Shown piece after piece: positions 44,671 to 54,498 of a DNA stretch of 64,000 nt (position 1 is the first letter of the stretch; the number at the start of each line of letters is the position of its first letter). The stretch is from Shewanella benthica (GTDB taxonomy: Bacteria > Pseudomonadota > Gammaproteobacteria > Enterobacterales > Shewanellaceae). The notes beneath the pieces are model-generated. The model was not told the origin of the DNA. It was given only the letters and a program-made list of their open reading frames with translations, and made no database searches. The stretch is taken from contig JAKVHY010000033.1 in NCBI GenBank assembly GCA_023284085.1, positions 1 through 64,000 of the forward strand, read 5' to 3'. The translations under genes were made by a program, and so were the position numbers.

Positions 44671-45090
44671 TTAGTCTTCAGCAGAAACGTTTTGCTTGAT
44701 GCTTCCTTTTACGGGGCGGGCGAGAAATGTTCGGGTGACCCTAGCAAATGAAAAACGCTCACTGCTGTTCCAGGGCAACAGTGAAACGAAGCGTGCCATA
44801 GCGCAGTAGCCCAAGAGTACCTGAGCCCAAGTGCCTATTGTCGGGATCCAATATATCCACTGGAGCCCTTCTATCTGTGCCAGCAGTAGCAGTGATAAAT
44901 ACCAAAATCGAACCTGTATGGGAAATGCAGTAACACTTCGTTTCGTCATGATAAAGTGGAGTAGATGAACGACGGTAAGACCTATTGCAAGCATATAACC
45001 CAAGGGGTCAACGATGACTCCGTAAGTAAGCAATGCAGCGGTTACCAGCCAATATCTCCAACCAGTATCATTTAACTCAATCATGAACAT
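44671..45090 (-). CDS. Hypothetical polytopic membrane protein
   Basis: 139 residues with four likely membrane segments (about 13-30, 32-48, 63-78, 80-104) and a basic C-terminal tail. The start may be the ATG at 45090 or the one six bases inside. I do not recognise the family. It sits alone between the tRNA relic and the polyamine locus. Confidence 0.6.
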   Translation of the reverse strand: MFMIELNDTGWRYWLVTAALLTYGVIVDPLGYMLAIGLTVVHLLHFIMTKRSVTAFPIQVRFWYLSLLLLAQIEGLQWIYWIPTIGTWAQVLLGYCAMARFVSLLPWNSSERFSFARVTRTFLARPVKGSIKQNVSAED

Positions 45091-45393
45091 ATGTAGCCTC
45101 TGTATTTTACTCTCTATTAAATAAGATTTTTCTTATGGATACATATATTACATTAGATTTATCTTTTGAATAGTGGCATCTATCACTAAAATCAGATTGC
45201 TCGTTTTTCTAAACTGGCAACCAATTTATCTGTATCAGGTTATCTGGTGGGAAAGCAAATACAGCGAATGAGAAGGAAACCATATAATATTCAAACAAAA
45301 GAGCCTGCATCGCTGCAGGCTCTTTCTCAAAGTTAACTCTCTTTTCTATTTATCTATGGCAGACTTTTCTATGGCAGACTTTCTATGACAGGA
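45091..45393. other. AT-rich gap before the polyamine locus
   Basis: About 300 bases with no gene. It contains a minus-strand terminator at 45297-45325 for the puuB gene. Confidence 0.6.
45297..45325 (-). terminator. Intrinsic terminator of the first puuB
   Basis: GAGCCTGCA-TCGC-TGCAGGCTC is a perfect 9-bp stem. T-rich sequence follows on the minus strand (TTTTGTTTG). Confidence 0.88.
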
Positions 45394-46680
45394 TTAGATG
45401 CCTAACTTGTCTCTCATGGTGTAGTACCAGGCGCCAATAGCACTAAATGGCACTTGCAGTATATGGCCCCCAGGGAAAGGGTAATGTGGCAAGCTGGCGA
45501 ACGCATCGAAGCGGGTCGCCTGTCCGTGGATCACATCGGCGAGTATCTTGCCCGCCAGATGAGTGTAGGTCACCCCATGACCGCTACAGCCTTGTGAGTA
45601 ATAGATGTTATCGCCGATACGACCGACTTGAGGAAGACGGGACAGAGTCAGCAGAAAGTTTCCCGTCCAGGTATATTCAATTTTTACATCTTTGAGTTGC
45701 GGGAAGGTCTCCAGCATCTTGGGCCGTATGATGGCCGCTATATCGGCGGGATCTCTTGCGCCGTAGACAACGCCGCCGCCATAGATGAGTCGTTTATCGC
45801 CGGATAGCCTGAAGTAATCCAGCAGGTAGTTACAGTCTTCGACGCAGTAGTCTTGTGGTAACAAGCTGGCGGCGAGCTCGTCACTCAATGGCTCAGTGGT
45901 GATGACCTGAGAGCCACAGGGCATAGACTTGGCCTGTAATTCTGGGATGAGTCCGTTGAGATAGGCATTACCCGCAACGATGACAAACTTGGCTTTGACC
46001 GAACCTTGCGCCGTATGAATAGTCGGATTATCCCCCTGCTCAACCTTAATAACGGCCGAGTTTTCATAGATCTTTCCACCTTGAGCCTCTACCGCCTGGG
46101 CCTCACCCAAGGCTAGATTTAGCGGGTGAATATGACCACCACTCTTATCCAGCAGGCCACCAATAAAGCGTTCGGAGCCGACCACAGTCCCTATGCCTTG
46201 CTCATCTAATAGCTCTAGATGTCCAAGGTGACCATGTTTCTCCCAAAGCGTTTTTTGATGCTCTAAATGTCCCATCTGCTTCTTGTTAATCGCGGCAAAT
46301 ACGCCACCGTCTTTAAGGTCGCACTGTATCTCGTGCTTGGCGATCAACTGCTTGATGATCCGCCCACCTTCGAAGGCCATTTCACCAAATAACTGACCAG
46401 TCTCTTTACCGACTGTGTGTTCTATGGAGTCTATATCCCGGCTGAAGCTGTTGACTATCTGGCCGCCGTTACGACCCGATGCCCCCCAACCCACTCGTGC
46501 CGCTTCCAGTACTGTGACGCTGTAACCTAGCTCTAGCAGATGTAGCGCCGACGATAGGCCGGTATAACCGGCACCTATGATACAAACATCGGTTGTTATA
46601 TTGTCGTTAAGCTGAGCACGTTCGACCTTATCATTGGCCGACGCTGCATAATAAGATTCTGTGTGAGGTACGCTGGGCAT
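45394..46680 (-). CDS. puuB: Gamma-glutamylputrescine oxidoreductase paralogue 1
   Basis: A 428-residue FAD amine oxidase of the DAO family. The dinucleotide-binding motif is VCIIGAGYTGLSSALHLLE (about residues 32-50), followed by GWGASGRNGGQIVNS. Late motifs are YYSQGCSGHGVTYTHLAGK and a typical FPGG near the C-terminus. It would oxidise gamma-glutamylputrescine to the aminoaldehyde with H2O2. It follows potI after 76 bases. A second, diverged paralogue lies at 55981-57291; which one acts on the glutamylated substrate is not certain. Confidence 0.88.
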   Translation of the reverse strand: MPSVPHTESYYAASANDKVERAQLNDNITTDVCIIGAGYTGLSSALHLLELGYSVTVLEAARVGWGASGRNGGQIVNSFSRDIDSIEHTVGKETGQLFGEMAFEGGRIIKQLIAKHEIQCDLKDGGVFAAINKKQMGHLEHQKTLWEKHGHLGHLELLDEQGIGTVVGSERFIGGLLDKSGGHIHPLNLALGEAQAVEAQGGKIYENSAVIKVEQGDNPTIHTAQGSVKAKFVIVAGNAYLNGLIPELQAKSMPCGSQVITTEPLSDELAASLLPQDYCVEDCNYLLDYFRLSGDKRLIYGGGVVYGARDPADIAAIIRPKMLETFPQLKDVKIEYTWTGNFLLTLSRLPQVGRIGDNIYYSQGCSGHGVTYTHLAGKILADVIHGQATRFDAFASLPHYPFPGGHILQVPFSAIGAWYYTMRDKLGI

Positions 46681-46756
46681 ATCATTCCCCTAAATTAAAT
46701 TCAGTAAAAGCGGCTTACTCCTCCTAGATCAGAGTAAGCCAGAGTAAGTCAGATAA

Positions 46757-47581
46757 CTACATGGCCGGTGGCAGGCTCTTGCGCTCGCTTCTGCGGGCCA
46801 GATACCAACAAATAAATGCGATCAAAGAAACCGTCAAAATGATCAGGGTCGCTAAGGCATTGATCTTGGGAGAAACCCCCATACGCACCGACGAGAACAC
46901 CACCATGGGCAAGGTGGTAGCCCCTGGTCCCGATGTGAAGCTGGCTATCACTAAGTCATCCAAAGACAAGCTGAATGACAGTAACCAGCCCGCCGCCAAT
47001 GAAGGCGAGATCATGGGCACAGTAATGTAGAAGAAGGTCTTCAAGGGCGTCGCTCCAAGATCTTGAGCCGCCTCCTCGATGGAGAGATCCAATTCACGCA
47101 GCCGAGCCGAAACCACCACGGCCACATAGGATGCACAGAAGGTCGAGTGAGCAATCCACACCGTCATCATGCCGCGCTCCTTGGGCCAACCGAATAGATC
47201 TGCCATATGAATAAACAGCAACAACAGCGACAGACCCGTGATCACTTCCGGCATCACTAAAGGCGCTGTGATCATGTTCGATAGTGTTATCTTGCCCCAC
47301 GAACGTTTGAAACGTGTCATCACGAACGCCGCCATTGTGCCTAAAACCACGGCCATGGTGGAAGCGAAAAAGGCCACTTTCAAGCTGGTCCATACCGCAT
47401 CTAAGATCTGCTGATCGCGAAACAATTCGCCGTACCACTTAGGTGAGAATCCGCCCCACACAGTCACCAGCTTAGACTCGTTGAAGGAGTAGATGACTAA
47501 GATAAGCATGGGAGCGTAGAGGAAAAACATCCCCGCCCACAGCATGATGGTAGAGAAACTCAGCTTGCTTAATCTGCTCAT
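46757..47581 (-). CDS. potI: Putrescine ABC transporter permease PotI
   Basis: A 274-residue, six-helix inner-membrane permease with the EAA loop EEAAQDLGATPLKTFFYITVP that docks on the ATPase. The N-terminus (LWAGMFFLYAPMLILVIYSF) matches PotC/PotI. Its start overlaps the potH stop by four bases, so the two are co-translated and form the heterodimeric channel. Confidence 0.94.
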   Translation of the reverse strand: MSRLSKLSFSTIMLWAGMFFLYAPMLILVIYSFNESKLVTVWGGFSPKWYGELFRDQQILDAVWTSLKVAFFASTMAVVLGTMAAFVMTRFKRSWGKITLSNMITAPLVMPEVITGLSLLLLFIHMADLFGWPKERGMMTVWIAHSTFCASYVAVVVSARLRELDLSIEEAAQDLGATPLKTFFYITVPMISPSLAAGWLLSFSLSLDDLVIASFTSGPGATTLPMVVFSSVRMGVSPKINALATLIILTVSLIAFICWYLARRSERKSLPPAM

Positions 47582-48483
47582 AGGTCACTCTCCATACTCT
47601 TGGCCTGATAGCGATGGAACAAGGTGATAGGTATGATTAACAGACCTAACATGATGATCGCCAGCGCCGATGCCACGGGCCAGTCCCGGTTATTGAAGAA
47701 CTCCTGCCACAACACCTTACCTATCATCAAGGAGTCCGGGCCACCCAAGAGTTCAGGGATAACGAACTCACCGACGACGGGAATGAACACCAGCATGGAG
47801 CCCGCAATAACCCCGCCCTTAGACAGAGGCAAGGTGACCTTCCAGAAAGTATTCAGGCTACGGGAGCCCAGATCCGACGCCGCCTCTAACAAGCTGCCAT
47901 CGAGCTGAGACAGAGTCGCATACAGGGGGAGTATCATAAACGGCAGATAGGTGTAGATGATGCCGATATAGACGGCAAAGTTAGTGTTGAGCATCTGAAT
48001 TGGCTCGGAGATCACCCCAAGCCACATTAAGAAATTATTGATCACCCCGTTATTGCTTAGCAGTCCCATCCAGGCATAAACCCGAATGAGGAATGAGGTC
48101 CACGAAGGCAACATCACCAATAAAATCAATACCCCTTGATTCTTCTTCGGGGCTCTGGCAATGGCGTAAGCCATGGGGTAACCGATCAACAAGCAGCCTA
48201 AAGTGGTGATAAAGGCCATCTTGAGTGAGCCCAGATAAGCCTGAACATACAGGGAGTCTTCGAAGATCAGCAGGTAGTTCCCCAGATTGAGCATGATCTG
48301 CAATGACTCATCGGCATAACTGGCCAGGGACTCATAGGGAGGGATCGAGATGGCTGCCGTCGACAGGCTAATTTTCAGTACTATGGCAAACGGGAGGGCG
48401 AAGAACAGGAGTAACCAGAAATAAGGCAAGCCTATGGTCCAGTATTTTCCCTTGGGTAATCTAAACGTTAATGATCTTTTCAT
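47578..48483 (-). CDS. potH: Putrescine ABC transporter permease PotH
   Basis: 301 residues, six membrane segments, with the EAA-type loop LLEAASDLGSRSLNTFWKVTLP. It resembles PotB/PotH (LPYFWLLLFFALPFAIVLKISL at the N-terminal span). It lies nine bases after potG. With PotI it forms the membrane pore for putrescine. Confidence 0.94.
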   Translation of the reverse strand: MKRSLTFRLPKGKYWTIGLPYFWLLLFFALPFAIVLKISLSTAAISIPPYESLASYADESLQIMLNLGNYLLIFEDSLYVQAYLGSLKMAFITTLGCLLIGYPMAYAIARAPKKNQGVLILLVMLPSWTSFLIRVYAWMGLLSNNGVINNFLMWLGVISEPIQMLNTNFAVYIGIIYTYLPFMILPLYATLSQLDGSLLEAASDLGSRSLNTFWKVTLPLSKGGVIAGSMLVFIPVVGEFVIPELLGGPDSLMIGKVLWQEFFNNRDWPVASALAIIMLGLLIIPITLFHRYQAKSMESDL

Positions 48484-48492
48484 GATGCCACC

Positions 48493-49629
48493 TTAAGATC
48501 TGAGAACCACTCCACTGGTGGCCTCCCAGCTGATGAATACCTTGTCTTGCCATGTCGGCGGATCCGAGCGACGCTCTCTGTTAGTCATCATCGACTGGAT
48601 CAGTTGCTTATTGTTTAGTCGAATATAGTAAACAGATATCCCCCCCAGATAGGCGATATCCTCAACCTCCCCTCGGCACCAGTTATATTCACTGTCCGGT
48701 TGTTCGCGACTGATACGCGCCTTCTCCGGCCTGACCGCTAACCAGACACGTTTATCATCGACATTGGTCGAGACGCCGTGGCCGATATAGAATTGTTGCG
48801 TGAAGTTGGGAGATTGTATAATGGCATGATCCGGCTTATCGACGACAATTTCACCCTCGAATAGATTCACCGAGCCGATAAATTCCGCCACCATACGGCA
48901 GGAGGGGCTCTCATAAATATCCATGGGCGAGCCAGTCTGCACTATCTTGCCCTCATGCATGATGGCGATACGCTCCGCCATGGTCATGGCTTCTTCCTGG
49001 TCGTGGGTCACCATCACACAGGTCACCCCAACCTCTTCGAGAATATCGACCACTTCCAGCTGCATCTCGGTTCTAAGCTTCTTATCCAATGCGCCCATTG
49101 GCTCATCGAGTAAGAGTAATTTGGGTCGTTTAGCCAGAGAGCGAGCCAAGGCGACTCGTTGACGTTGGCCGCCAGAGAGCTGATTGGGTTTACGTTTGGC
49201 ATAATCTTCCATATGCACCAGCTTGAGCATCTCCTTGACCCTTTGCGCTATCTCCTCCTTCGGCAGCTTGTCCTGCTGCAGACCGAAGGCGATATTTTTT
49301 TCCACGGTCATATGGGGAAACAGGGCATAGGATTGGAACATCATATTGATGGGGCGCTCATGGGGCGGCATGTCAGTGATGTCGACTCCGTCGAGGATAA
49401 TGCGTCCCTCGGAGGGCTTTTCGAAACCTGCCAACATGCGCAGTAAGGTGGACTTGCCAGATCCAGAGCCACCTAACAGGGCGAAGATCTCTCCCTTATA
49501 TATGTTCAGTGACACATCATCGACGGCTCGGACCTCATCGAATAATTTGCTAACCCGCTCAACCTTAAGCAATAGCTCACCTTGCGTCTTTGTTGTTGGT
49601 TTATTGACGACGCCTGCGTTGCTAACCAT
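48493..49629 (-). CDS. potG: Putrescine ABC transporter ATPase PotG
   Basis: 378 residues from the ATG at 49629, seven bases after GGAG; an earlier in-frame ATG at 49644 lacks a site. Walker A is GGSGSGKST, the signature is LSGGQRQRVALARSL and Walker B is LLLLDEPMGALD. The C-terminal TOBE region (VWLAVRPEKARISRE and after) is the regulatory part of the MalK/PotA type. It energises PotHI. Confidence 0.95.
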   Translation of the reverse strand: MVSNAGVVNKPTTKTQGELLLKVERVSKLFDEVRAVDDVSLNIYKGEIFALLGGSGSGKSTLLRMLAGFEKPSEGRIILDGVDITDMPPHERPINMMFQSYALFPHMTVEKNIAFGLQQDKLPKEEIAQRVKEMLKLVHMEDYAKRKPNQLSGGQRQRVALARSLAKRPKLLLLDEPMGALDKKLRTEMQLEVVDILEEVGVTCVMVTHDQEEAMTMAERIAIMHEGKIVQTGSPMDIYESPSCRMVAEFIGSVNLFEGEIVVDKPDHAIIQSPNFTQQFYIGHGVSTNVDDKRVWLAVRPEKARISREQPDSEYNWCRGEVEDIAYLGGISVYYIRLNNKQLIQSMMTNRERRSDPPTWQDKVFISWEATSGVVLRS

Positions 49630-49703
49630 ATTACTTCTCCACAACAGGCACTGATATCAGTGCCTACGGTAATATAAAATTGAATAACAAAAGAGATTTA
49701 GAC

Positions 49704-49731
49704 AAAAAAGGGCAACCCCACAGGCTTACCC
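49704..49731 (-). terminator. Partial terminator after potF copy 1
   Basis: On the minus strand GGGTAA pairs with TTGCCC around a 10-base loop, followed by TTTTTTG. It lies between potF and potG, so it would raise the binding protein over the transporter, as is usual for ABC operons. Confidence 0.6.
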
Positions 49732-49738
49732 TTACCTT

Positions 49739-50839
49739 CTAATAACCAGATTTAACCTTGGTCCAGACGCGAGTCATCACACGTTGGGCCTTCAACGGAC
49801 GAACCTCACCCACATAGAGGCGCTTGAGGATCTCTTCATTGGGATAGATGGAGGTATCGTTTAAGATCTCCTTATCTACAAACTCTTGAGCGGCTAAGTT
49901 AGGATTGGCATAAGCTACATAGTTAGTAATAGGGGCTATCACTTCAGGACGAAGCAGGTAGTTGATGAAGGTATGTGCATTGTGAACATTTTTAGCATCG
50001 GCAGGGATCGCCAGCATATCGAACCAAAGATTAGCCCCCTCTTTCGGAATGGCATAACTAATCACTTGACCATTATCGGCCTCTTCGGCACGAGCCGCCG
50101 CCTGGAAAATATCTCCCGAATAACCGAATGCAACACAGATATCGCCATTAGCAAGATCGGTAATATAACGAGAAGAGTGGAAGTAAGTGATATAGGGACG
50201 AACTTTAGCCAAGACTTTACCGGCTTTCTTAAAATCTTCAGACTTAGTGCTGTTGGGATCTAAACCAAGATAGAGCATAGCCATAGGCACCATCTCATCG
50301 GCTGAGTCCAACAGTGCCAAACCACATGAGGCTAATTTTTCTGCATACTTAGGATTAAAAATCAGCTCCAGAGAGTCCACCGGCGCATCGTCACCTAATA
50401 CAGCTTTGACCTTAGCTTCGTTATAGCCTATTCCATTGGTTCCCCATAGATATGGCACCGAATACTGATTACCTGGATCTGCCGTTTCCAGCTGTTTCAT
50501 CAGCTCAGGATTTAAGTTCTTATGGTTTGGCAGTTGATTAGAATCTAGTTTCTGAAATGCTCCGGCCTTGATCTGTTTAGCCAGAAAGCTATTCGATGGC
50601 ACCACAATATCGTAACCCGAACTGCCAGAGAGTAATTTAGCTTCGACCACTTCATTACTGTCGAACACATCATAGATGACGCGGATCCCAGTCTCTTTCT
50701 CGAAATTAGCTAAAGTATCTTCGGCAATATAATCGGACCAGTTATAGACGCGAACAACCTCTTCGGCCATGGCACCTGTACTGGCAAATACACCCGCTCC
50801 CAAAAGCGCTAGTGTGGTCATCTTCTTTAATAGCTTCAT
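49739..50839 (-). CDS. potF: Putrescine-binding periplasmic protein PotF, copy 1
   Basis: 366 residues from the ATG at 50839, directly after AAGGAGATACC; the frame is open upstream to 50890 but lacks a signal peptide there. The signal peptide ends STGAMA. The mature N-terminus EEVVRVYNWSDYIAEDTLAN is the classical PotD/PotF start, with Trp and Ser/Asp that contact the polyamine. Later blocks are PYLWGTNGIGYN and LWFDMLAIP. It delivers putrescine to PotHI. It is a tandem paralogue of the next gene. Confidence 0.95.
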   Translation of the reverse strand: MKLLKKMTTLALLGAGVFASTGAMAEEVVRVYNWSDYIAEDTLANFEKETGIRVIYDVFDSNEVVEAKLLSGSSGYDIVVPSNSFLAKQIKAGAFQKLDSNQLPNHKNLNPELMKQLETADPGNQYSVPYLWGTNGIGYNEAKVKAVLGDDAPVDSLELIFNPKYAEKLASCGLALLDSADEMVPMAMLYLGLDPNSTKSEDFKKAGKVLAKVRPYITYFHSSRYITDLANGDICVAFGYSGDIFQAAARAEEADNGQVISYAIPKEGANLWFDMLAIPADAKNVHNAHTFINYLLRPEVIAPITNYVAYANPNLAAQEFVDKEILNDTSIYPNEEILKRLYVGEVRPLKAQRVMTRVWTKVKSGY

Positions 50840-51026
50840 GGTATCTCCTTGATTTAGCGTAGCAGCAAGCCTAAGCCTACTGTCTGTCATTGTTTCCGGT
50901 CATGCCGGTTTTAGTTTTTATTTTTGACCAATGCTACAGCTTAAAACTGCATCGGCAGTGCCCTGCTAATCGTTTCAAATCCTTTTAAAAATGTGTTAAC
51001 TAATGAATAATTTCCTCTTTTCTCGG

Positions 51027-52127
51027 TTAATAACCTGACTTGGCTTTAGTCCAGGCTCGGGTCATCTTGCGCTGTATCTTCAAAGGTCTAACTTCGCGGA
51101 TATACAAGTTGTTGATCACTTCCTGGCTGGGATAGATCCCCGGATTACTCAAGATAGCTTCATCTACCATGGGCTGTGCCTTATCGTTGGGATTGGCATA
51201 GGCCACATAATTTGAGATCTCAGCAATCACTTCAGGGCGCAGCAGATAGTTAATAAACTGGTGGGCATTATCGACATTCTCAGCATCCGATGGGATGGCC
51301 AGCATATCGAACCAAAGGTTCGCGCCCTCTTTTGCTATCGAGTAACCAATCTTCTGACCATTACCCGCCTCATCGGCTCTCGCCGCCGCCTGAAATACGT
51401 CGCCAGAGAAGCCAAAGGCCACACAAATATCGCCATTAGCCAGATCGGTAATATAACGAGATGAATGGAAGTAAGTCACATAGGGACGAACCTTAGCTAT
51501 CGCTTCACCTGCAAGCTTATAATCATCAGGATTAGTGCTGTTAGGGTCGAGTTTGAGGTAAGTGAGCGCTTGAGAAATCATCTCATCGGCAGAATCCATC
51601 ATGGAGAAACCACAGCTGGATATCTTCTCGGCATACTTGGGGTTAAAGAGAAGCTCCAGAGAATCAAATGGTGGCTCTTCCCCTAGCACAGCTTTGACCT
51701 TTTCCAGGTTGTAACCTATCCCTGTGGTTCCCCACAAATAAGGTACAGCAAACTTATTTTGCGGATCGGCTTTCTCAAGCTGCTTCATAAGATCTGAGTT
51801 TAAATTGCCTAAGTTAGTCAGCTTACTCTTATCTAAAGGCAGAAAAGCGCCCATCTTAATCTGCTTAGCTAAGAAGTCATTGGACGGCACCACTATGTCA
51901 TAGCCAGAATGGCCTGAAAGCAGTTTAGCCTCCACCACCTCCATGCTATCGAACACATCATATATGACCCGAATCCCGGTCTCTTTCTGGAAGTTTGCTA
52001 AGGTATCCTTAGCAATATAATCGTTCCAGTTGTAAACCTTCAGCACCTCTTCGGCATGAACTCCAGCACCGACTAAAGTACAACTGAGGACCAAAAATGA
52101 TGTTTTCAGCGTTTTAAAAAGATCCAT
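51027..52127 (-). CDS. potF: Putrescine-binding periplasmic protein PotF, copy 2
   Basis: 366 residues, the same length as copy 1 and very similar throughout. The signal peptide ends in GVHA before EEVLKVYNWNDYIAKDTLAN. Differences include WNDY in place of WSDY and VFDSMEVVEAK in place of VFDSNEVVEAK, both close to the ligand pocket, so the two copies may differ in polyamine preference. GGAGAG precedes the ATG. The duplication also includes part of the upstream leader. Confidence 0.95.
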   Translation of the reverse strand: MDLFKTLKTSFLVLSCTLVGAGVHAEEVLKVYNWNDYIAKDTLANFQKETGIRVIYDVFDSMEVVEAKLLSGHSGYDIVVPSNDFLAKQIKMGAFLPLDKSKLTNLGNLNSDLMKQLEKADPQNKFAVPYLWGTTGIGYNLEKVKAVLGEEPPFDSLELLFNPKYAEKISSCGFSMMDSADEMISQALTYLKLDPNSTNPDDYKLAGEAIAKVRPYVTYFHSSRYITDLANGDICVAFGFSGDVFQAAARADEAGNGQKIGYSIAKEGANLWFDMLAIPSDAENVDNAHQFINYLLRPEVIAEISNYVAYANPNDKAQPMVDEAILSNPGIYPSQEVINNLYIREVRPLKIQRKMTRAWTKAKSGY

Positions 52128-52356
52128 CTATCTCTCCATTCTAGCGTGTTACAGATAGCCTTAAACTAGCTGTTAGTCATTGTGTTACCGATATAAATCG
52201 ATTTTATTATTATCCAATGCTACACCTAAAAACCGCACCGACCGCCTGCCATGTAAACCTGCTAACATGGCATTCCTGCACCTCAAGCTCAGTTGACTAC
52301 TTGACGCTTATTTCATTCACTCTAATGGGTTAACCCACTTTAAAGCCCAAAGCTAA

Positions 52357-52376
52357 GGGAGCCCCTAACGGCTCCC
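52357..52376 (-). terminator. Hairpin after puuA
   Basis: GGGAGCC-N6-GGCTCCC is a perfect 7-bp stem just after the puuA stop. The minus-strand tail TTAGCTTT is moderately T-rich. Confidence 0.55.
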
Positions 52377-52383
52377 GATTCGA

Positions 52384-53733
52384 TTAAACAGTTAACAGTA
52401 GGAACTCACGTTCCCAGGAGCTGATCACTCGTTTATAACTGGCAAGATCCGCCTGTTTCACCGCGATATAACCTGTGGTAAACGCCTCTCCCAGATATTC
52501 ACGACACGCGACACTTTCAGCCATAACCCCTAGGGCTTCCTCTAGTGTCAGCGGCAAGCTGATACTTTGACGGCTCTCATTGGCACGCCCTTGAACTGGC
52601 GTAGATGGCTTAACATCCTCAATCATGCCGATATAGCCGGCTAACAAGCTGGCGGCGATAGACAGATAACTGTTGGCATCGGCTCCAGCGATGCGATTCT
52701 CAACTCTCAGGTTTTGCGGAGAAGACTCGGGAATACGCAGACCACAGGTTCTGTTCTCCTCTCCCCATTCGAGGTTGATAGGCGCGGAGGTACCGGGAAG
52801 GAAGCGTCTGAATGAGTTCACATTAGGGGCGAGTAACGGCAATAACTCGGGAATATATTTCTGCAGACCACCGATATAGCTGTAAAACAGCGGGCCCTTA
52901 GTACCGTCATTCAATGAGAAGATGTTCTTACCGGTTTTAGTGTCCACTATGCTCTGATGGAGGTGCATGGCACTGCCAGGCTCATTGGCTACTGGCTTGG
53001 CCATGAAAGTGGCGCAGACATTGTGTTTAAGTGCCGCCTCACGCAGCGTACGTTTAAATACAAACACCTGATCGGCAAGAGACAGGGCATCACCATGACT
53101 GAAGTTAATCTCCATCTGGGCCGTGCCCTCTTCATGGATCAGGGTATCGATATCTAAACCTTGGATGTCACACCAATCATACATATCTTCAAACAGAGGA
53201 TCGTACTCATTAGCCGCATCGATAGAGAAGGATTGTCTACCTGACTCCTGACGACCACTGCGTCCCACGGGAGGGATCAACGGCTGATCGGGATCTTCAT
53301 TACGACGAGTCAGATAAAACTCCATCTCAGGCGCAACCACCGGCTTCCAGCCTTTGTCTTCATAGAGCTTGAGCACCTTCTTCAACACATTTCGCGGAGA
53401 CAACTCTATAGGATTGCCCATCTTGTCATAGGTATCATGAATAACCTGGGCCGTTGCCTCTATGGTCCAAGGTAGCTTGAACACGGCATTCTCATCGGGC
53501 ACACAGATAAAATCGATATCGGCCTTATCTAACAAAGCATCATAGGACTCATCTTCGACATAATCTCCGGTCACCGTCTGTAGCAGCACGCTCTCGGGCA
53601 TACGCATGCCCTTCTCGTCGATAAACTTACCCACCGGCGTAATCTTGCCCCGGGCGATTCCTGTCATATCACAGATGACACATTCAACTTCTGTTATTTT
53701 TTGTTCTTTTAAATAAGCGGTTAATTTTTTCAT
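52384..53733 (-). CDS. puuA: Gamma-glutamylputrescine synthetase
   Basis: A 449-residue glutamine-synthetase-fold ligase that joins glutamate to putrescine with ATP, the first step of the Puu pathway. GS-type motifs: PEMEFYLTRR, QMEINFSHGDAL, the His-containing GSAMHLHQSI and the glutamate-binding NSFRRFLPGTSAP. It lacks the adenylylation-loop pattern of GlnA and has the short N-terminal domain of PuuA. It begins three bases after puuD ends, so the two are coupled. Confidence 0.93.
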   Translation of the reverse strand: MKKLTAYLKEQKITEVECVICDMTGIARGKITPVGKFIDEKGMRMPESVLLQTVTGDYVEDESYDALLDKADIDFICVPDENAVFKLPWTIEATAQVIHDTYDKMGNPIELSPRNVLKKVLKLYEDKGWKPVVAPEMEFYLTRRNEDPDQPLIPPVGRSGRQESGRQSFSIDAANEYDPLFEDMYDWCDIQGLDIDTLIHEEGTAQMEINFSHGDALSLADQVFVFKRTLREAALKHNVCATFMAKPVANEPGSAMHLHQSIVDTKTGKNIFSLNDGTKGPLFYSYIGGLQKYIPELLPLLAPNVNSFRRFLPGTSAPINLEWGEENRTCGLRIPESSPQNLRVENRIAGADANSYLSIAASLLAGYIGMIEDVKPSTPVQGRANESRQSISLPLTLEEALGVMAESVACREYLGEAFTTGYIAVKQADLASYKRVISSWEREFLLLTV

Positions 53734-53736
53734 TTT

Positions 53737-54498
53737 TTATCTCGTTCGGCTGTTTGCACGGCGCTCACAGGCAACACTGAAAGCTTTAAAAATTGAGGTG
53801 TAAAACGGATTGTCTAACACCTTCCATTCAGGATGCCACTGCACGCCCAGTGCAAAATTCTTTGCATCTTTAATAGAGAATGCCTCTACTAAACCATCTG
53901 GGGCATATGCTTCTGGCCGTAACCCAATACCTAGACGATCGACGCCTTGGGTATGCACAGAGTTCACCTCTGCGGAGCTACGGCCCCATGCCTCATGGAG
54001 CAATCCTCCCGGTTCAATGTGTACCTCGTGAGAGATGCCATACTGCACTTCGACCGGCTCTTGCTTATCTTCTCTATGCTCGATGAAGCCACCCACTTGA
54101 TGTAATTTCTGGTGCAAACTGCCACCGAAGACCACATTCATCTCCTGAAAACCACGGCAAATCGCCAACACAGGAATACCGGCATCGATTGCCGCCTTGA
54201 GTAGAGGCATTGTTGTCGCGTCGCGTTTAGGATCGTGGTGAGTGCCGGCCTCGCTTGGCTGGCCCTGAAAGTGATGGGGCTCGATGTTTGAAGGAGAACC
54301 GGTAAAGAGAATGCCGTCCAGACGAGGTAAGATTAACTCCGCTGGACAATGACCTAATGCAGGAATGACTAAAGGCCAAGCCTTAGTCGCATCCGCGATA
54401 CTAAGCAGGTACTTTTCACCGACTATATTGAATGGATGTAAGCCTAAATCCTGATTGCACGCCGTCACCCCAATGACAGCAAGCCCTGCATCCGACAT
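53737..54498 (-). CDS. puuD: Gamma-glutamyl-GABA hydrolase
   Basis: A 253-residue class I amidotransferase-like hydrolase that releases GABA and glutamate from gamma-glutamyl-GABA, the last Puu step. The nucleophile is Cys114 (PVLAICRGFQEMNVVFGG), the same number as in E. coli. The rest of the triad is His222 and Glu224 (GVQWHPEW). It is the first gene of a puuD-puuA transcript. A 31-base palindrome lies 43 bases upstream of its start. Confidence 0.94.
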   Translation of the reverse strand: MSDAGLAVIGVTACNQDLGLHPFNIVGEKYLLSIADATKAWPLVIPALGHCPAELILPRLDGILFTGSPSNIEPHHFQGQPSEAGTHHDPKRDATTMPLLKAAIDAGIPVLAICRGFQEMNVVFGGSLHQKLHQVGGFIEHREDKQEPVEVQYGISHEVHIEPGGLLHEAWGRSSAEVNSVHTQGVDRLGIGLRPEAYAPDGLVEAFSIKDAKNFALGVQWHPEWKVLDNPFYTSIFKAFSVACERRANSRTR

